This document shows, one piece after another, positions 51,641 through 62,896 of a stretch of DNA of 64,000 nt; position 1 is the first letter of the stretch; each line of letters starts with the position of its first letter. The position numbers were made by a program, and so were the translations under genes. The notes under the pieces were generated by a model. It ran no database searches. It was not told the origin of the DNA and saw only the letters and a list, made by a program, of their open reading frames with translations. The DNA lies in the NCBI GenBank assembly GCA_030549775.1, contig CM060174.1, forward strand, positions 70,807,466-70,871,465. Reading direction: 5' to 3'. This DNA comes from Tamarix chinensis (taxonomy: Eukaryota; Streptophyta; Magnoliopsida; Caryophyllales; Tamaricaceae).

Positions 51641-51965
51641 AAAATATGGGTAGGTTAAGATATTTGGGATATTTTAATTATTTTAGTAAATTAGGATATT
51701 TAAAAAAATAATATTATTTAAATAAAATAATACTTAGTTCCCTTTTTAGGCTAATTTTAGGATTTTTGAAAGATTTTTCCTAAATTCCTTTTTAATTAGC
51801 AAATCACTCTAATTTTCTCTAATTAAATTATTTATAAAATTCCTATTAATTTGGCCCTATTTAATCCCTCTTATTTTAAATAAAATAATTTAATTAATTA
51901 ATTTTTGAAATAAAATTTTAATTAACTAAAATTCTTAAAATTAGGATTTTTTGGGTATTTTAACA

Positions 51966-52533
51966 CTCACCCCAATATATCAAATGTTTCATTCATAACT
52001 GAAGTTATCCTTTGGATAAATGGATCTAAAGAACCTATCTCTTCATATAAAACTGCTTTAATCCTCTATACCTCAGGAACATATATATTTGATATTGGAT
52101 ACTCTCTTCTTAAAACTATATTTGTCACTTCACTAAACCCCCCTAAAATTCACATACTATTTAAGCTTGTCTCCATTCTTCAATGGAAGGTGACCATTTA
52201 TATGATGGACCCTACTTTACATATCTAGGAAATACATTCTTGAACTCTAATGCAACAGATAACATAGCATGCACATAATTCCAATGTGTGCAAACATCAA
52301 GAATCAACTTCTTTATAGGAAATTTTAGATATCTAGCAATCTCACTAAATTTCATCAAATGGGCATTAGAATCAGAAAAATACTTCACACTTATGCGAAC
52401 ATTAGTGATAATAATAATAATGATCTCCTTATAACCATCTTACACTAAAAAATTTAAAATATGAATGCAACACCGAGCATGAAATATTTTACCAGCCAAA
52501 GAAAGCTTCTTCATCAAACTAAAGTTATCATTC
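51966..52533 (-). pseudogene. hAT transposase, central fragment
   Basis: On the minus strand, from 52533 downwards, the frame reads KIFHARCCIHILNFLV, then a Y-K-E-I segment, then LILDVCTHWNYVHAMLSVAL and W-S-P-S-I-E-E-W. This is the order of the hAT catalytic-core RCxxHILNL block and the following D-V-x-T-x-W-N-x-x-x-x-M-L block. The normal R before W is replaced by H. Several stops (after L-V, after R-Y-V-K, after R-Q-A) and a small deletion just before the insertion show it is dead. It ends at the right edge of the second LTR element. The N-terminal zinc-finger (BED) part is missing beyond 52533. Confidence 0.8.
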
Positions 52534-52785
52534 AAATCATTGAACCACACCACCGTGCCATGCCTCCACCACCTGATGGTAGTAGCACCGGATCAAATCA
52601 TTGGAGCAATTCATTAACGAGCACTAGCAACCAACACGCATTGGCATCAAGCCATAGCAACACTCCAGAACCATCTTCGACACAATCCAGTGTACCATCG
52701 TACAACCATCTTTAGTACACCTAGCCATTAGCTAATGGTCCCTGGCCTTCGGTGATGTTCCAATGGCCCTTACCCACTCCGTTTC
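52534..52785. other. Unassigned less AT-rich segment
   Basis: A plus-strand frame open to 52715 encodes a Ser/Thr/Pro/His-rich low-complexity peptide with no recognised domain. The abrupt change in composition at 52533 marks the edge of a different insertion in the hAT gene. Confidence 0.35.
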
Positions 52786-55573
52786 ACTACATTTTTTTGC
52801 TATCAATTACCCTAAGCCCTAACTTTTATTTTGATTAATTTTGAATGAATTAGCTTATGATAAGCTAAATTAATTATTGAATTGATTATGTATGTGTTGC
52901 ATGATTAATTTTGATGGGTTAGATTGTGGTATTTGTGGTTAAATTATGAAAATTTATATTTTTAATGAGGCTATATCCATATTTCTTATATTCATCCAAT
53001 TTAACTATTTTCTACTTTTTATTATATAATATAATTTGAAATGTATTTAATTTCATGTTGGAAGGGACAGTTTGAGAAAATTTTGAGAAATCAATGGGAA
53101 ACAAATTTTTTGGTCAAAACTCGTGTAGATTTAAATTGGATTGATCCGTGAGTTTATTATATTAAATTTATTATAAAATTGACATTAGAAAATCTTAAAC
53201 TTCATTTTTGAACCATTAATTTAAATATTTTAGAAAGAGTTAACAAAAATTACATTCTATGCTCAAAAGGCCTAATTATTTTAAATTGAGTCTTTCCTTT
53301 ATTTTTTAATAAATTGATTATACAATATGTTATAAATAGGTCTAATTGAATTTCTAAGCCTTCCATTTAAGTAAATTAATAAAATGTTAGTGAATTGTAT
53401 TTTTTGGGCCCAAAACCCTAACTTTCAAAATAAAAGTATAAAATGTATCATTTGTATAGTTGTTTATTCTGAAATAAATTTTATAGAATTGTTTGAAATG
53501 ATTTAATTAAATTCTAACACCTTCAATTTAGGTTAATTGATTTGAATTATTTGAATTTATATGTTAGGCTTTAAAGTCCTATTTTCTGGGAATAATTTAT
53601 GAAATTGGGTGTTTCTTGATGTTTTTAGTTTTGAAACCTAATCATATAAGTTATTTTAATAAAAATTATTTGTGTTATATTATTCTATATTTTAATTAGT
53701 TTTCCCTAAGTTTGATTTTCAAACACGATCTAGAAAGGTATATTAGTAGATTCCAAAGCTTAGGTGTCCCTCCTTTCTTCTCTAGTTGTGATTTGGACAA
53801 TAGGTAAACACATTTAAAAACATAGAAGATATAAAATTTCATGATTTTTTTTATTATGGTTTGGTGATAAAATTTAATTTTTCTATTTTGTATATTTCAT
53901 AAAATGTTTAAAGACCCATGTGTTTATTTATAAGCATGCTACGAGTGAAGACATACCCGTTAAGTTATCAAGTTTACTTCAATACGTGGGTTGAGGTTTG
54001 AATGTTACTTCTATGATCTCTTTTAAGTGCATAAGGTCTTAAATTGAGTATGATAATGTAAGTATGGGATGGTTCAACAATTGGGTCTTTGGTTGGATCT
54101 ATGTTTGTTTGGACTTTGACTTTTGGCATGAGATAGTTATAGTAAGCCTCTATATTTTTTTACTTTGATTCTAAAATATGTTACTTGTTTTTATGGTGTT
54201 GAGCATGTTTTTATGTAATTTTTTAAACATGAATGCATAATAGAGTGGTTGTATTTAATTAAGAGATCATGTAGAATTCTAATAAGTGATTTGATAGCCT
54301 TTCATGTGTAATTGAGTGGTGATTGTGTAAATTAGTACCAAAGTATTGATTTAAATAGTGAGATTCTTAGAAAGTATATATTTATGAAACTAATTAATAA
54401 TTCTAGTTATAAAGTGAAAGAAATGAGATATAAATTAGTTGTGTTAACTATTCTTAGTAAGTATGCTAGTGGTTGTATTTAGTCCACCTCGTGTAGCCTT
54501 GGGATAGTCTCTGAGGTAGGGTTCTATAGTGGATGCCTTTCCTATTATTAATTATGGTGTTATTTATAGTGGATAAGCTAGAGGTTATATAGTTCACCTT
54601 GTGTAGCCATAGGATGGCCTTTGAGATAGGTTCATGCAGCAAATATCTTCCTTGTTATTTCATATAGTGTTATCTATCTCAATGCGGTAGCATATTTTGT
54701 GTTTGCTATTAGTCTTTTTACCTTTCATGAGTTCCTTCTTTCTACATTATAAGTGAATTACAGGCCTTATAGAGGGGGTTCACATTTAATGAATTAGGAT
54801 ATTAAGTATTTTTTTTGGATCTCTTGAATCTCTCCACTCTTGATAATTTTTTTTGTACAATGTTATCCATCTCTGTGCGGTAGCGTATTTGTGGATATTA
54901 TGTAAACTCTATGCTTTGGATTATTATTTCATGAGTAACCCAAAGTCTCTATGCTTAGGAATTTTTTGAATAAATTAATATGATGTTATATATACTAGTG
55001 GATTTGTTTATATAAGTGAACTACCATATCATAGGAAATATAATGAATACATTGGAATGTGGATTCTAACATTTATGTGTTTAGTATCACATTCTATGTG
55101 ATTCATATGATTCAAAGTGTTTTACACAAATACTTATAAATATTATGAAGAATTATAAATAGAGTGAATAGTTGTTTTGAGTGAAATTAACCATGATTCA
55201 TGTGTATAATGTTTCTTCTATTCATCAACTTTTATCATGATGTCATATTTCTACTACAACAACATGTTTTTCTATGAATTCACACTTAATCAATATTGTA
55301 TGTTTTTCTATCGATTATGCATTCATATTGTGTTATGTTCTCCTAATACTCTTGTTATTCTATTTTTTATGATCTTATATTATAGCTTGTCATTCACATT
55401 TTATTAGTTATGCTATGTGTGTGAATCTAAGTGGGCATGTTATGGATATCTGTTTAGTGTTGTTTACTCAGTGCATCATCTTAATAATACTACACTTGTT
55501 TAGATTTTGATGTGCAGGTAATCTAACTTGAGTTCTGCTGTGATTTTTAGCTTGGATTAAGAGTTAGAGTTAC
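52786..55573 (+). mobile_element. Probable LTR fragment of another gypsy family
   Basis: It is AT-rich with no coding capacity, but has the texture of a large LTR. There are diverged internal tandem modules around 54478 and 54593 ('cacctcgtgtagcc' versus 'caccttgtgtagcc', 115 bp apart). 'gcggtagc' modules recur near 54686 and 54880. The end has TGTGCAGGTAATC near 55511. It stops where the Athila-type LTR begins, so the latter probably inserted into it. Confidence 0.4.
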
Positions 55574-57118
55574 TGATAGATGAGATTTATTGATTATTTT
55601 CATGTCTAAAAATATCATTTATCCCTCATTTATTATACTAGATTTAATCTTTTCGTCGAGTTTTCCTCCTTTGAATAAATTTTACAGGAAAGAAAAGAAT
55701 TGAAGAAATTCAAGGAGAAATCAATGAAAAGAAGAAATCAAGTAGAGAACACATCAAGAAATGCCGAATCAAGGAGAGCAAACTTGGAAAGGGAACAAAT
55801 ACATTAAGAGAAGCTAAGCTGAAACTTTCAAAGGAATTGAGTGGAAGAATCAAAAACACGGGGGTACTGTATTTCCATAACACGGACCGTGTTATTAATC
55901 CCGAATATCGGTCTATAAAGCCTTGTCAGCAGAGCAGTTGGAAGAAAACACAGGGTCCCGTGTTTCATAAACACGGACCGTGTTTTTAAATTAAAAACGT
56001 GTAACTGCCACGCGACTTGTTTCTGATAAATTTGATATGAAAAAAGAGTTCGGGATAGAGAGAAAGGGATCGAAAAACATTTGGAGTGTATTTTTCTTCC
56101 TTTATTCCTTTAAAACATACATGTAATGCACAATTCCAACCTTTGATCTTCTTTAATTCTATTGATGATTTGACATTCTGCACTTCAATTGATAAGTTTC
56201 CTCTATTCCTTTGTAAATTTCTGTATTTTCATTTTGCAGAATCTAAGTAGTTTTTATGTAATTTTACTTGTGATCATTTCATTATTATCTAATTGTTGAA
56301 ATAATAGAATTTGTGAATGTGTTATTGTCATTAATTTTTAATATTTCTGTATAATTGTATGAATTGTGAATATGCAGAAATTTGAGTAGTTAGAACAGGG
56401 TAGGGTGAATTGAGGATGGAATCATAACTTAATTATCATTTCATAATTTAAATGTTTGATTCTAGATTAGGTTTAATTGAATTAATGGTTTGAATTGAAT
56501 GGTTCCATATCATAGATTAAGATTCTTGAACTGATTAGATTGATCACCTATTTGGTTTATGACTTAGTCTTTTCTAAGACAATGAAATTAACCCGTAATT
56601 GTTAATTAATTTGTCTATAGTAGCAAGAAGACCATTAATTCGTGCAATTACATGATCCGAGCTTTTGTGATTATGATTGTAGTTGGCTGCTTTCTGTTCA
56701 TAATGCTACCATTAATTGAATATAGTGTTCGTAACCTAGGTTATTAAATGGGTGCAAAAAATAAATTGAGAGCATATTCAATTTATTAAGGTTGAGAGGA
56801 AGTATAGGAATTCGTTATTATGAATTTCCTAAGTCAACATTAAACTGTTTAGAATTATTCTTCTTATGTGAATGTATAGCATTTTAATTCCATCACCAAT
56901 TCAATCCTCCCCTAATTGTCAATTCGTGATTAAAGACTTAGTATAATCGAATTTAGTTTAAGAATCAATGAAATTGTATAAACGGGTTTATACCATCAAT
57001 AGCAAAATTAGTGATTAAAACGTCATTCCTTGTGGGTTCGACTCCTTCTTGCCATATACTACGTATTTGGAAATTAGGATTTACTTATTAAATTTGTTGT
57101 GCATACGATAGTGCATCA
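55574..57118 (+). repeat. 5' LTR of the Athila-type element, about 1.5 kb
   Basis: The right end is fixed by GTGCATCA (57111-57118) just 6 bp before the primer binding site. The left end is proposed at TGATAGATGAG (55574) or TGAGATTT (55581), since the composition changes there, but there is no second LTR in the window to compare. It contains a TATA-like TATAAAG at 55914, two palindromic AACACGG units at 55855-55893 and 55947-55985, and GGTTCGACTCC at 57035. Confidence 0.6.
55914..55920 (+). promoter_or_regulatory. TATA-like box in the 5' LTR
   Basis: TATAAAG, the best TATA match in the LTR. It lies between the two palindromic AACACGG-A-CCGTGTT units. Candidate core promoter of the element. 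Confidence 0.4.
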
Positions 57119-57124
57119 AATTTT

Positions 57125-57142
57125 TGGCATCGTTGCCGGGGA
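57125..57142 (+). promoter_or_regulatory. Primer binding site, tRNA-Asp type
   Basis: TGGCATCGTTGCCGGGGA is complementary to the 3' end of plant tRNA-Asp except at two adjacent positions (expected GC, seen AT). Both are transitions of the kind produced by decay of methylated cytosine. It lies 6 bp after the LTR end, as usual for LTR retrotransposons. Confidence 0.8.
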
Positions 57143-57304
57143 ATTGGCAATTATAATCTCTAGTTTTGTTGTTGTTGTGGTTTCTTATTTTTGTTTTGAT
57201 AAATTCTTCACGTAAAATCATCTAATCTTTCATTATGTGAAATCTTCAGGCACTCACAATTGAGATCATTTGCAATTGAGCATCAAGGATAAATTATTCC
57301 AGCC

Positions 57305-58219
57305 ATAGATCCAAACTCATCTTCTCCTATTGCATCTAGGACGAGAAGGAAATTGGAACAAGCTAGTCAGATTCCATTACCTTTTGAAGAAAGTTCCACA
57401 AATCAGGGAGAAGAAAGTATAGAGGATTTGTGTAGTACACCCTGCTACATTAATCCACCCATGGCGAATCGAACTCTCAAGGAGCTAGCTGCTCCTGTCT
57501 TCAACCCCAATCTTTTATGCATTAATTATCCTGCTAATAATGATACTTGTGAAATCAAACCTGGATTAATACGAGCCTTACCTATTTTTACAAGTTTTAG
57601 AGACAACAATTCCATGAGTTCAGGCTGTTTCACCGACCCAAATAAGTTTCTCAAGGAATTCCATATAGCTTGTTCTGGTATGAAACCGAATGGAGTAAGT
57701 GTAGAACAACTTAAACTCAAAGCTTTTCCTTTTGCTTTAGCTGATGCTGCTAAGGAATGGTTATATGATCTACCAGCGGGCTCAGTAAATACTTGGACTG
57801 ATATGCAAAAGGTTTTCCTTGAAAAATATTTCCCTTCATCAAGAGCAACTAATATAAGGAAGGAAATATGTGGTATTAGGCAAGATGGAGGAGAATCTTT
57901 ACATGAATATTGGGAACGTTTCAAGAAATTGTGTGGTAGTTGTCCTAATCATCAAATTAGTGAACAATTATTAATACAATATTTTTATGAAGGTTTATCT
58001 CCTATGGATCGCAATATGATAGATGCTGCTAGTGGTGGTGCTTTAGTTGATAAAACACCCATCGAAGCTAAAAGGTTGATTGCTAATATGGCATCTAACT
58101 CTCAATATTGTAATAGGGGTAATACTTCTATGTCTCAACAGGTGAAAGAAACCAATATTGCTGAACTAAAAACGCAAGTTTCGAATTTGACAGCTCTTGT
58201 GGAAAGAGTTGTAGGATAA
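57305..58219 (+). pseudogene. gag: gag polyprotein, Athila-type, disrupted
   Basis: The frame is open from 57293 to a TAA at 58217. The likely original start is at 57305, where the codon is now ATA in front of D-P-N-S; this would be an ATG to ATA loss. From 57353 the protein reads through a conserved retrotransposon gag domain (about residues 90-250 of that frame). Its landmarks are AAKEWLYDLPAGSVNTWTDM, FLEKYFPSSRA, GESLHEYWERFKKLCGSCP and LLIQYFYEGL. Gag forms the nucleocapsid particle. The stop lies before the zinc knuckle, so any product would lack its RNA-binding part. It is in the same frame as pol, which fits a single ancestral gag-pol frame. Confidence 0.8.
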
Positions 58220-58441
58220 AAGATTCCTGCCAAGGTATGTGGAATTTGTTCTTTTACTGGTCATCCAACTGACATGCGTCCTACTTTGCAGGAAGAACAA
58301 CAAGTAAACGCTATTGGAGGACAACCATTACCAAAAAGGAATGATCCATTTGCTCCAACATATAATCCTGGATGGAAGGATCACCCGAATATAAGGTATG
58401 GAAACGCTCAACAAAGTGGTAGCTCATATTTCTGACCACAG
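58220..58441 (+). pseudogene. gag C-terminal zinc-knuckle segment, between two stops
   Basis: The same frame continues after the TAA to a TGA at 58433. It contains CGICSFTGHPTDMR, i.e. C-x2-C-x4-H-x4-R. The pattern is a CCHC zinc knuckle in which the last cysteine is now arginine (codon CGT). Downstream it is Pro/Gln-rich, a normal gag-to-protease linker. It links gag and pol in one frame. Confidence 0.72.
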
Positions 58442-61400
58442 ATGTATCAAAATCAGCAAGGAGCAAATCCACCTCCCGGATTTTTCCAAATTCCACCAAA
58501 TCAGCAAAGACCACCATTTCAACCGATGCCTCCACCACAAGTTTCACAACAATCGGGAGGTATGCCTTTGGAAGATTTGGTAAAATCTTTAGCTACCAAT
58601 ACCTTACAATTCCAACAAGAGACCAAAAACGATATTAAGAATTTAGAAAATCAAGTGAGTCAACTAGCAGATTCCCTTGGAAAAATGCAAGCACAAGGTT
58701 CTTCAAAATTTCCTAGCCAGAGTGAAAGAAATCCCAAGGAAAATGCTAATGCTATCACAACTCACAGTGGAAAGCAATTGTCAGATCCAAGAAAAGTGAG
58801 TGAAGAAGAAGACACAAACAAGGAGACAGATGAAACAATGGCTGAAGAAGAAATAAAGGAAGATTCACAACAAACGGTGAAGAGTAAGTCACATTCTCCT
58901 ATAAAAATTCCTGCTCCTTTTCCTAGCAGGTTGGCCAAGAACAAGAAGGTAAATCACGACAAGGAGATATTTGACATATTCAAGAAGGTAGAAGTTAACC
59001 TTCCTCTCATTGATGCGATCAAACAAGTACCCAGGTATGCTAATTTCCTTAAGAATTTGTGTACAAACAAAAGGAAAATTAATGAGAATGAGAAGGTAAG
59101 TGTGGGAGAAAATGTATCAGCAATGTTGCAAAGAAAGCTTCCACCAAAGTACAAAGATCCAGGTATTTTCACTATACCTTGCAAAATTGGAAACACGAGG
59201 TACGAAAAATGCATGCTTGACTTAGGTGATTCAATAAATTTCATGCCTTTATCTATCTTTAACACCCTAAGTCTAGGTCCTTTAAAGGAAACTCGTGTTG
59301 TTATCCAATTGGCTGATAGATCTAACACATATCCTGAAGGGGTTATTGAAGATGTCTTAGTTCAGGTAAATGAGTTGGTTTTTCCTGTAGATTTTTATGT
59401 GTTAGATATGCAAGATAATGGTTTAGCTAATCCATCTCCTATATTGTTAGGGAGACCATTCCTAAAAACTTCAAAAACAAAAATCGATGTCCACGATGGA
59501 GTGTTAACCATGGAATTTGATGGTGAAGTTATTAAGTTTAACATATATGATTCCATGAGATATCCTACAGATGGTGAAGAGGTATCTATGATTGATGTCA
59601 TTGAGAATTTAACTGAAATGGTGTACCAATTATCATCAGCTGATCCTTTGGAAATAACTTTGATACAAGGAATAGCAACTGAAAAATTGGAAGAATTGAG
59701 CAAATTGTATGACGTTGATGATAAAATCAAGGAGGTAGTGGCCGCTTTGGGAACATGTCCGAGTAGAATTGGAAAATTTGTGGATTTACCATTGACAGTG
59801 GATAGGCATGTACCTTCCATAGAACAACCACCTGAAGTGGATTTAAAGCCTTTACCTGACCATCTCAAATATGCATTCTTAGGAGATAAGAATACCCTTC
59901 CGGTTATCATATCTAGTGAACTGACATCTCATCAGGAAGAAAAACTGGTAAATGTGTTGAAGAAATACAAATCAGCTTTGGGGTGGACAGTTGCTGATAT
60001 TAAGGGTATTAGTCCTTCAGTTTGTATGCATCGGATTTTAATGGAAGAAGATGTGAAGCCATGTAGACAAGTACAACGTAGGTTGAATCCGATAATGATG
60101 GAGGTTGTGAAGAAAGAGGTTCTAAAATTGCTAAGTGTAGGAGTCATATACCCAATTTCTGATAGTAGTTGGGTAAGTCCACTTCAGGTTGTCCCAAAGA
60201 AAACAGGCATAACAGTAGTGGAGAATGATAAAGGAGAGATGGTTCCTACTAGAGTTCAAAATGGTTGGAGGGTATGTGTTGACTATAGAAAGCTAAACTC
60301 CATGACTAGGAAAGATCATTTTCCTTTACCATTTATGGATCAAATGTTAGAACGGCTAGCGGGTCATGCTTATTATTGTTTTCTTGATGGTTATTCTGGA
60401 TATGTGCAAGTTCCCATAGCTCCAGAAGATCAAGAGAAAACCATATTTACATGTCCCTACGGTACGTTTGCGTATCGACGCATGCCATTTGGATTATGTA
60501 ATGCCCCAGCTACATTTCAAAGGTGTATGGTAAGTATATTTTCCGAATATCTGGAGAAAATTATCGAGGTATTCATGGATGATTTTAGTATCCATGGAGA
60601 TACTTTTGAAGAATGCCTAGGTAATTTGACCCTTATCTTAAAAAGATGTTTGGAAACAAATCTTGTGCTAAACTCTGAAAAATGTCATTTTATGGTCCAA
60701 CAAGGAATAGTTTTGGGACATGTTATTTCAGCCAAAGGAATTGAAGTAGATAAAGCAAAAATTGATCTTATTTCTTCATTACCTTATCCATCAACTGTCA
60801 AAGATGTGCGATCATTTTTAGGGCATGCCGGGTTTTACCGCCGATTTATCAAGGATTTTTCTAAAATAGCCCAACCATTATGCAAGCTTCTTCAAAAAGA
60901 AAAGGAATTTCAATTTGATGACGCATGCCAGAAATCATTTGACTATTTAAAGGAAAAATTGATAAGTGCACCCATTCTTCAACCACCTGATTGGAATTTC
61001 CCATTTGAATTGATGTGTGATGCATCTAATTTTGTTGTTGGTGCGGTGTTAGGTCAAAGAATCGGGAAAGAGCCACACGTGATATATTATGCCACACGCA
61101 CATTGAATGAAGCTCAACTTAACTACACAACTACCGAAAAGGAGCTTCTTGCTATTGTCTTTGCTTTGGATAAATTCTGTTCTTATCTGTTAGGAACTGA
61201 AATAATTGTTTATTCTGATCATGCAGCATTGAAATATTTGTTAGCAAAGAAAGAGGCAAAACCACGACTGATTAGATGGATTCTTCTACTTCAAGAATTC
61301 AATATACGCATTAAAGATAAGAAAGGAACCGAAAATGGAGTAGCAGATCATCTAAGTCGGTTAATCAAAGAAGTTGAAGTTGACGTACCTATCAATGAAG

Positions 61401-61747
61401 CATTTCCGGACGAGCAACTTCATGTCATTGGGGATGAGATACCATGGTATGCTGACATGGTAAGTTTTCTAGTAGCTAAGGTATTTCCCTCTCACTTTAC
61501 AAAAGCACAGAAAGATAGAATGAAAAGTCAGGCAAAATATTTTGTATGGGACGATCCATACTTGTGGAAACAATGTGCCGACCAAATCATTAGAAGATTT
61601 ATTCCTGATAGTGAGGTCTTGGCTATTTTACACTTTTGTCACATTTATGCTTGTGGGGGACACTTTGGTCCCAAGCGAACAGCTTATAAAATTCTAGAGA
61701 GTGGATTCTTTTGGCCTACATTGTTTAGGGACTCTCATGAATTTTGA
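58442..61747 (+). pseudogene. pol: pol: protease, reverse transcriptase, RNase H and start of integrase, truncated by TGA
   Basis: A 1101-codon open stretch. Its first ATG is merely the first one after the upstream TGA. An N-terminal Pro/Gln-rich linker and a coiled-coil-like region (about 45-90) come first. The aspartic protease has D-L-G-D at residues 260-263, where D-[ST/L]-G-[AS] is usual; the last position is altered. The reverse transcriptase spans about 520-730, with NGWRVCVDYRKLNSM, RRMPFGLCNAPATFQRCM and FMDDF at 711-715. RNase H is at about 845-975 with acidic residues kept in FELMCDASN, TEKELLAIV, YSDHAALKYL and VADHLSRL. The frame ends inside the integrase H-H-C-C zinc domain (H at 'HIYACGGHFG') at the TGA 61745-61747. 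RT and RNase H look intact; the polyprotein does not. Confidence 0.88.
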
Positions 61748-62739
61748 AAGATGTGTGAAAACTGTCAAAAGACTGGGGGATTAGGTCCTAGAAATGAAAT
61801 GCCACAAACTCCTATCATAGCATGCGAAATATTTGATGTTTGGGGTATGGATTTTATGGGACCCTTTCCATCTTCTTTCGGGTTTAAATACATTCTTGTT
61901 CTGTTGATTATGTGTCAAAATGGGTGGAAGCTAAGGCCACCCGTACTGATGATGCTAAGGTTGTTGCAGAATTTCTTCGAACTAACATTTTTGCAAGGTT
62001 TGGTGTACCAAGGGCCATCATTAACGACAAAGGTTCACACTTCTGCAATAGAACCATAGAAGCTCTATTAAAGAAATACCATGTGACACATCGAATATCT
62101 ACAGCATATCATCCACAAACAAATGGTCAAGCTGAGATATCCAACCGGGAAATCAAATCAATCTTGGAAAAAATGGTGAAACCAACAAGAGAGGATTGGA
62201 ACTTACATCTTAATGATGCTCTCTGGGCTTATCGTACAGCTTTCAAGACTCCAATTGGTATGTCTCCATATCGTTTGGTATACGGTAACCCTTGTCATCT
62301 ACCAGTTGAGTTAGAACATAAAGCTTTTTGGGCCATCAAGAAGTGTAACATGGAGTTAACTGAAGTTGGAAAACATAGGCGACTCCAACTACAAGAATTG
62401 GAAGAAATAAGAAATGATGCTTTTGAAACTGCATTGAGATATAAAGATAGAACTAAGGCAGTTCATGATAAGTTCATTCTTAGAAAGAGCTTTGAAATTG
62501 GTCAAAAAGTTTTATTATATCATTCTCGTTTGAAGTTGTTTCCAGGAAAATTGAGGTCGAGATGGATCGGCCCATTTGTTGTGACTAATGTGTTTTCTCA
62601 TGGTGTAGTTGAAATTAAGAGTGAGAAAATAGGAAAGATGTGGAAGGTCAATGGACACCGCCTCAAACCTTACTACGAAGGACATCAAGTGCACAATTTG
62701 GAAGTGGTTGATCTTACCACTCCCAATTATGAGGGCTGA
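61748..62739 (+). pseudogene. integrase core and C-terminal domain, frameshifted
   Basis: After the TGA the same frame resumes with CENCQKTGG (the C-C half of the zinc domain) and reaches the first catalytic Asp at 61850 ([10 protein letters not shown]). A one-base deletion near 61897-61902 then shifts the frame. The rest is open from 61912 to the stop at 62737, with the second Asp at 62026 (INDKGSHF) and the Glu at 62134 (GQAEISNRE), exactly 35 residues apart (D-x35-E). The C-terminus has the GPY/F-type module (SRWIGPFVV) and no chromodomain. All three acidic residues survive, so the lesions are few and the copy is probably not very old. Confidence 0.85.
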
Positions 62740-62755
62740 ATGACTTGCATTTTGT

Positions 62756-62776
62756 CACTTGGGAAACACCCAAGTG
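62756..62776 (+). terminator. Perfect stem-loop just after the pol stop
   Basis: CACTTGGG and CCCAAGTG form an 8-bp perfect stem around the loop AAACA, 17 bp after the integrase stop, followed by a T-rich stretch. It may act in 3'-end formation or RNA structure; 'terminator' is a tentative label. Confidence 0.5.
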
Positions 62777-62896
62777 TTGTATATAAGTTTTTTTGTATTT
62801 CGTACTTTTCTTTTTATATATTTGGTATGAATTTGTATGTACATAATGTGTATATGTGTGGAAATACATTAGTAGTTTATTTTTATACTTAAAAAA

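Larger units (their letters stand above)
46911..51965 (-). mobile_element. Second solo LTR of the same large-LTR gypsy family, 5055 bp
   Basis: The plus strand begins TGTAAAACCCCAAAATTTAC and ends TTTTTTGGGTATTTTAACA, so both ends parallel the neighbouring element. The first ~140 bp align with that element, sharing 'gttaccgccacattta' versus 'attaccgccacactta' and 'agtgctaaggctaaaaagg'. Inside are duplicated GGTGGA modules (47690-48040), ATGCAAA-CCCTAG repeats (48821-48920), a trinucleotide complex (49574-50360) and a purine-rich block (50440-51640). The two copies are clearly diverged, so they are different insertions or subfamilies. The target duplication is not clear. No pol-type coding sequence is present. 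Confidence 0.58.

Noticed and set aside
52461..52715. 84-codon Ser/Thr/Pro-rich frame as a gene
   Set aside because: Its first part overlaps the antisense of the hAT transposase and the rest is low complexity; no support for expression.
57000..57050. A tRNA gene suggested by the GGTTCGACTCC B-box
   Set aside because: No acceptor, anticodon or D-arm pairing can be drawn around it.
57526..60147. Minus-strand frames of 60-171 codons opposite gag-pol
   Set aside because: Shadows of the retrotransposon coding strand.
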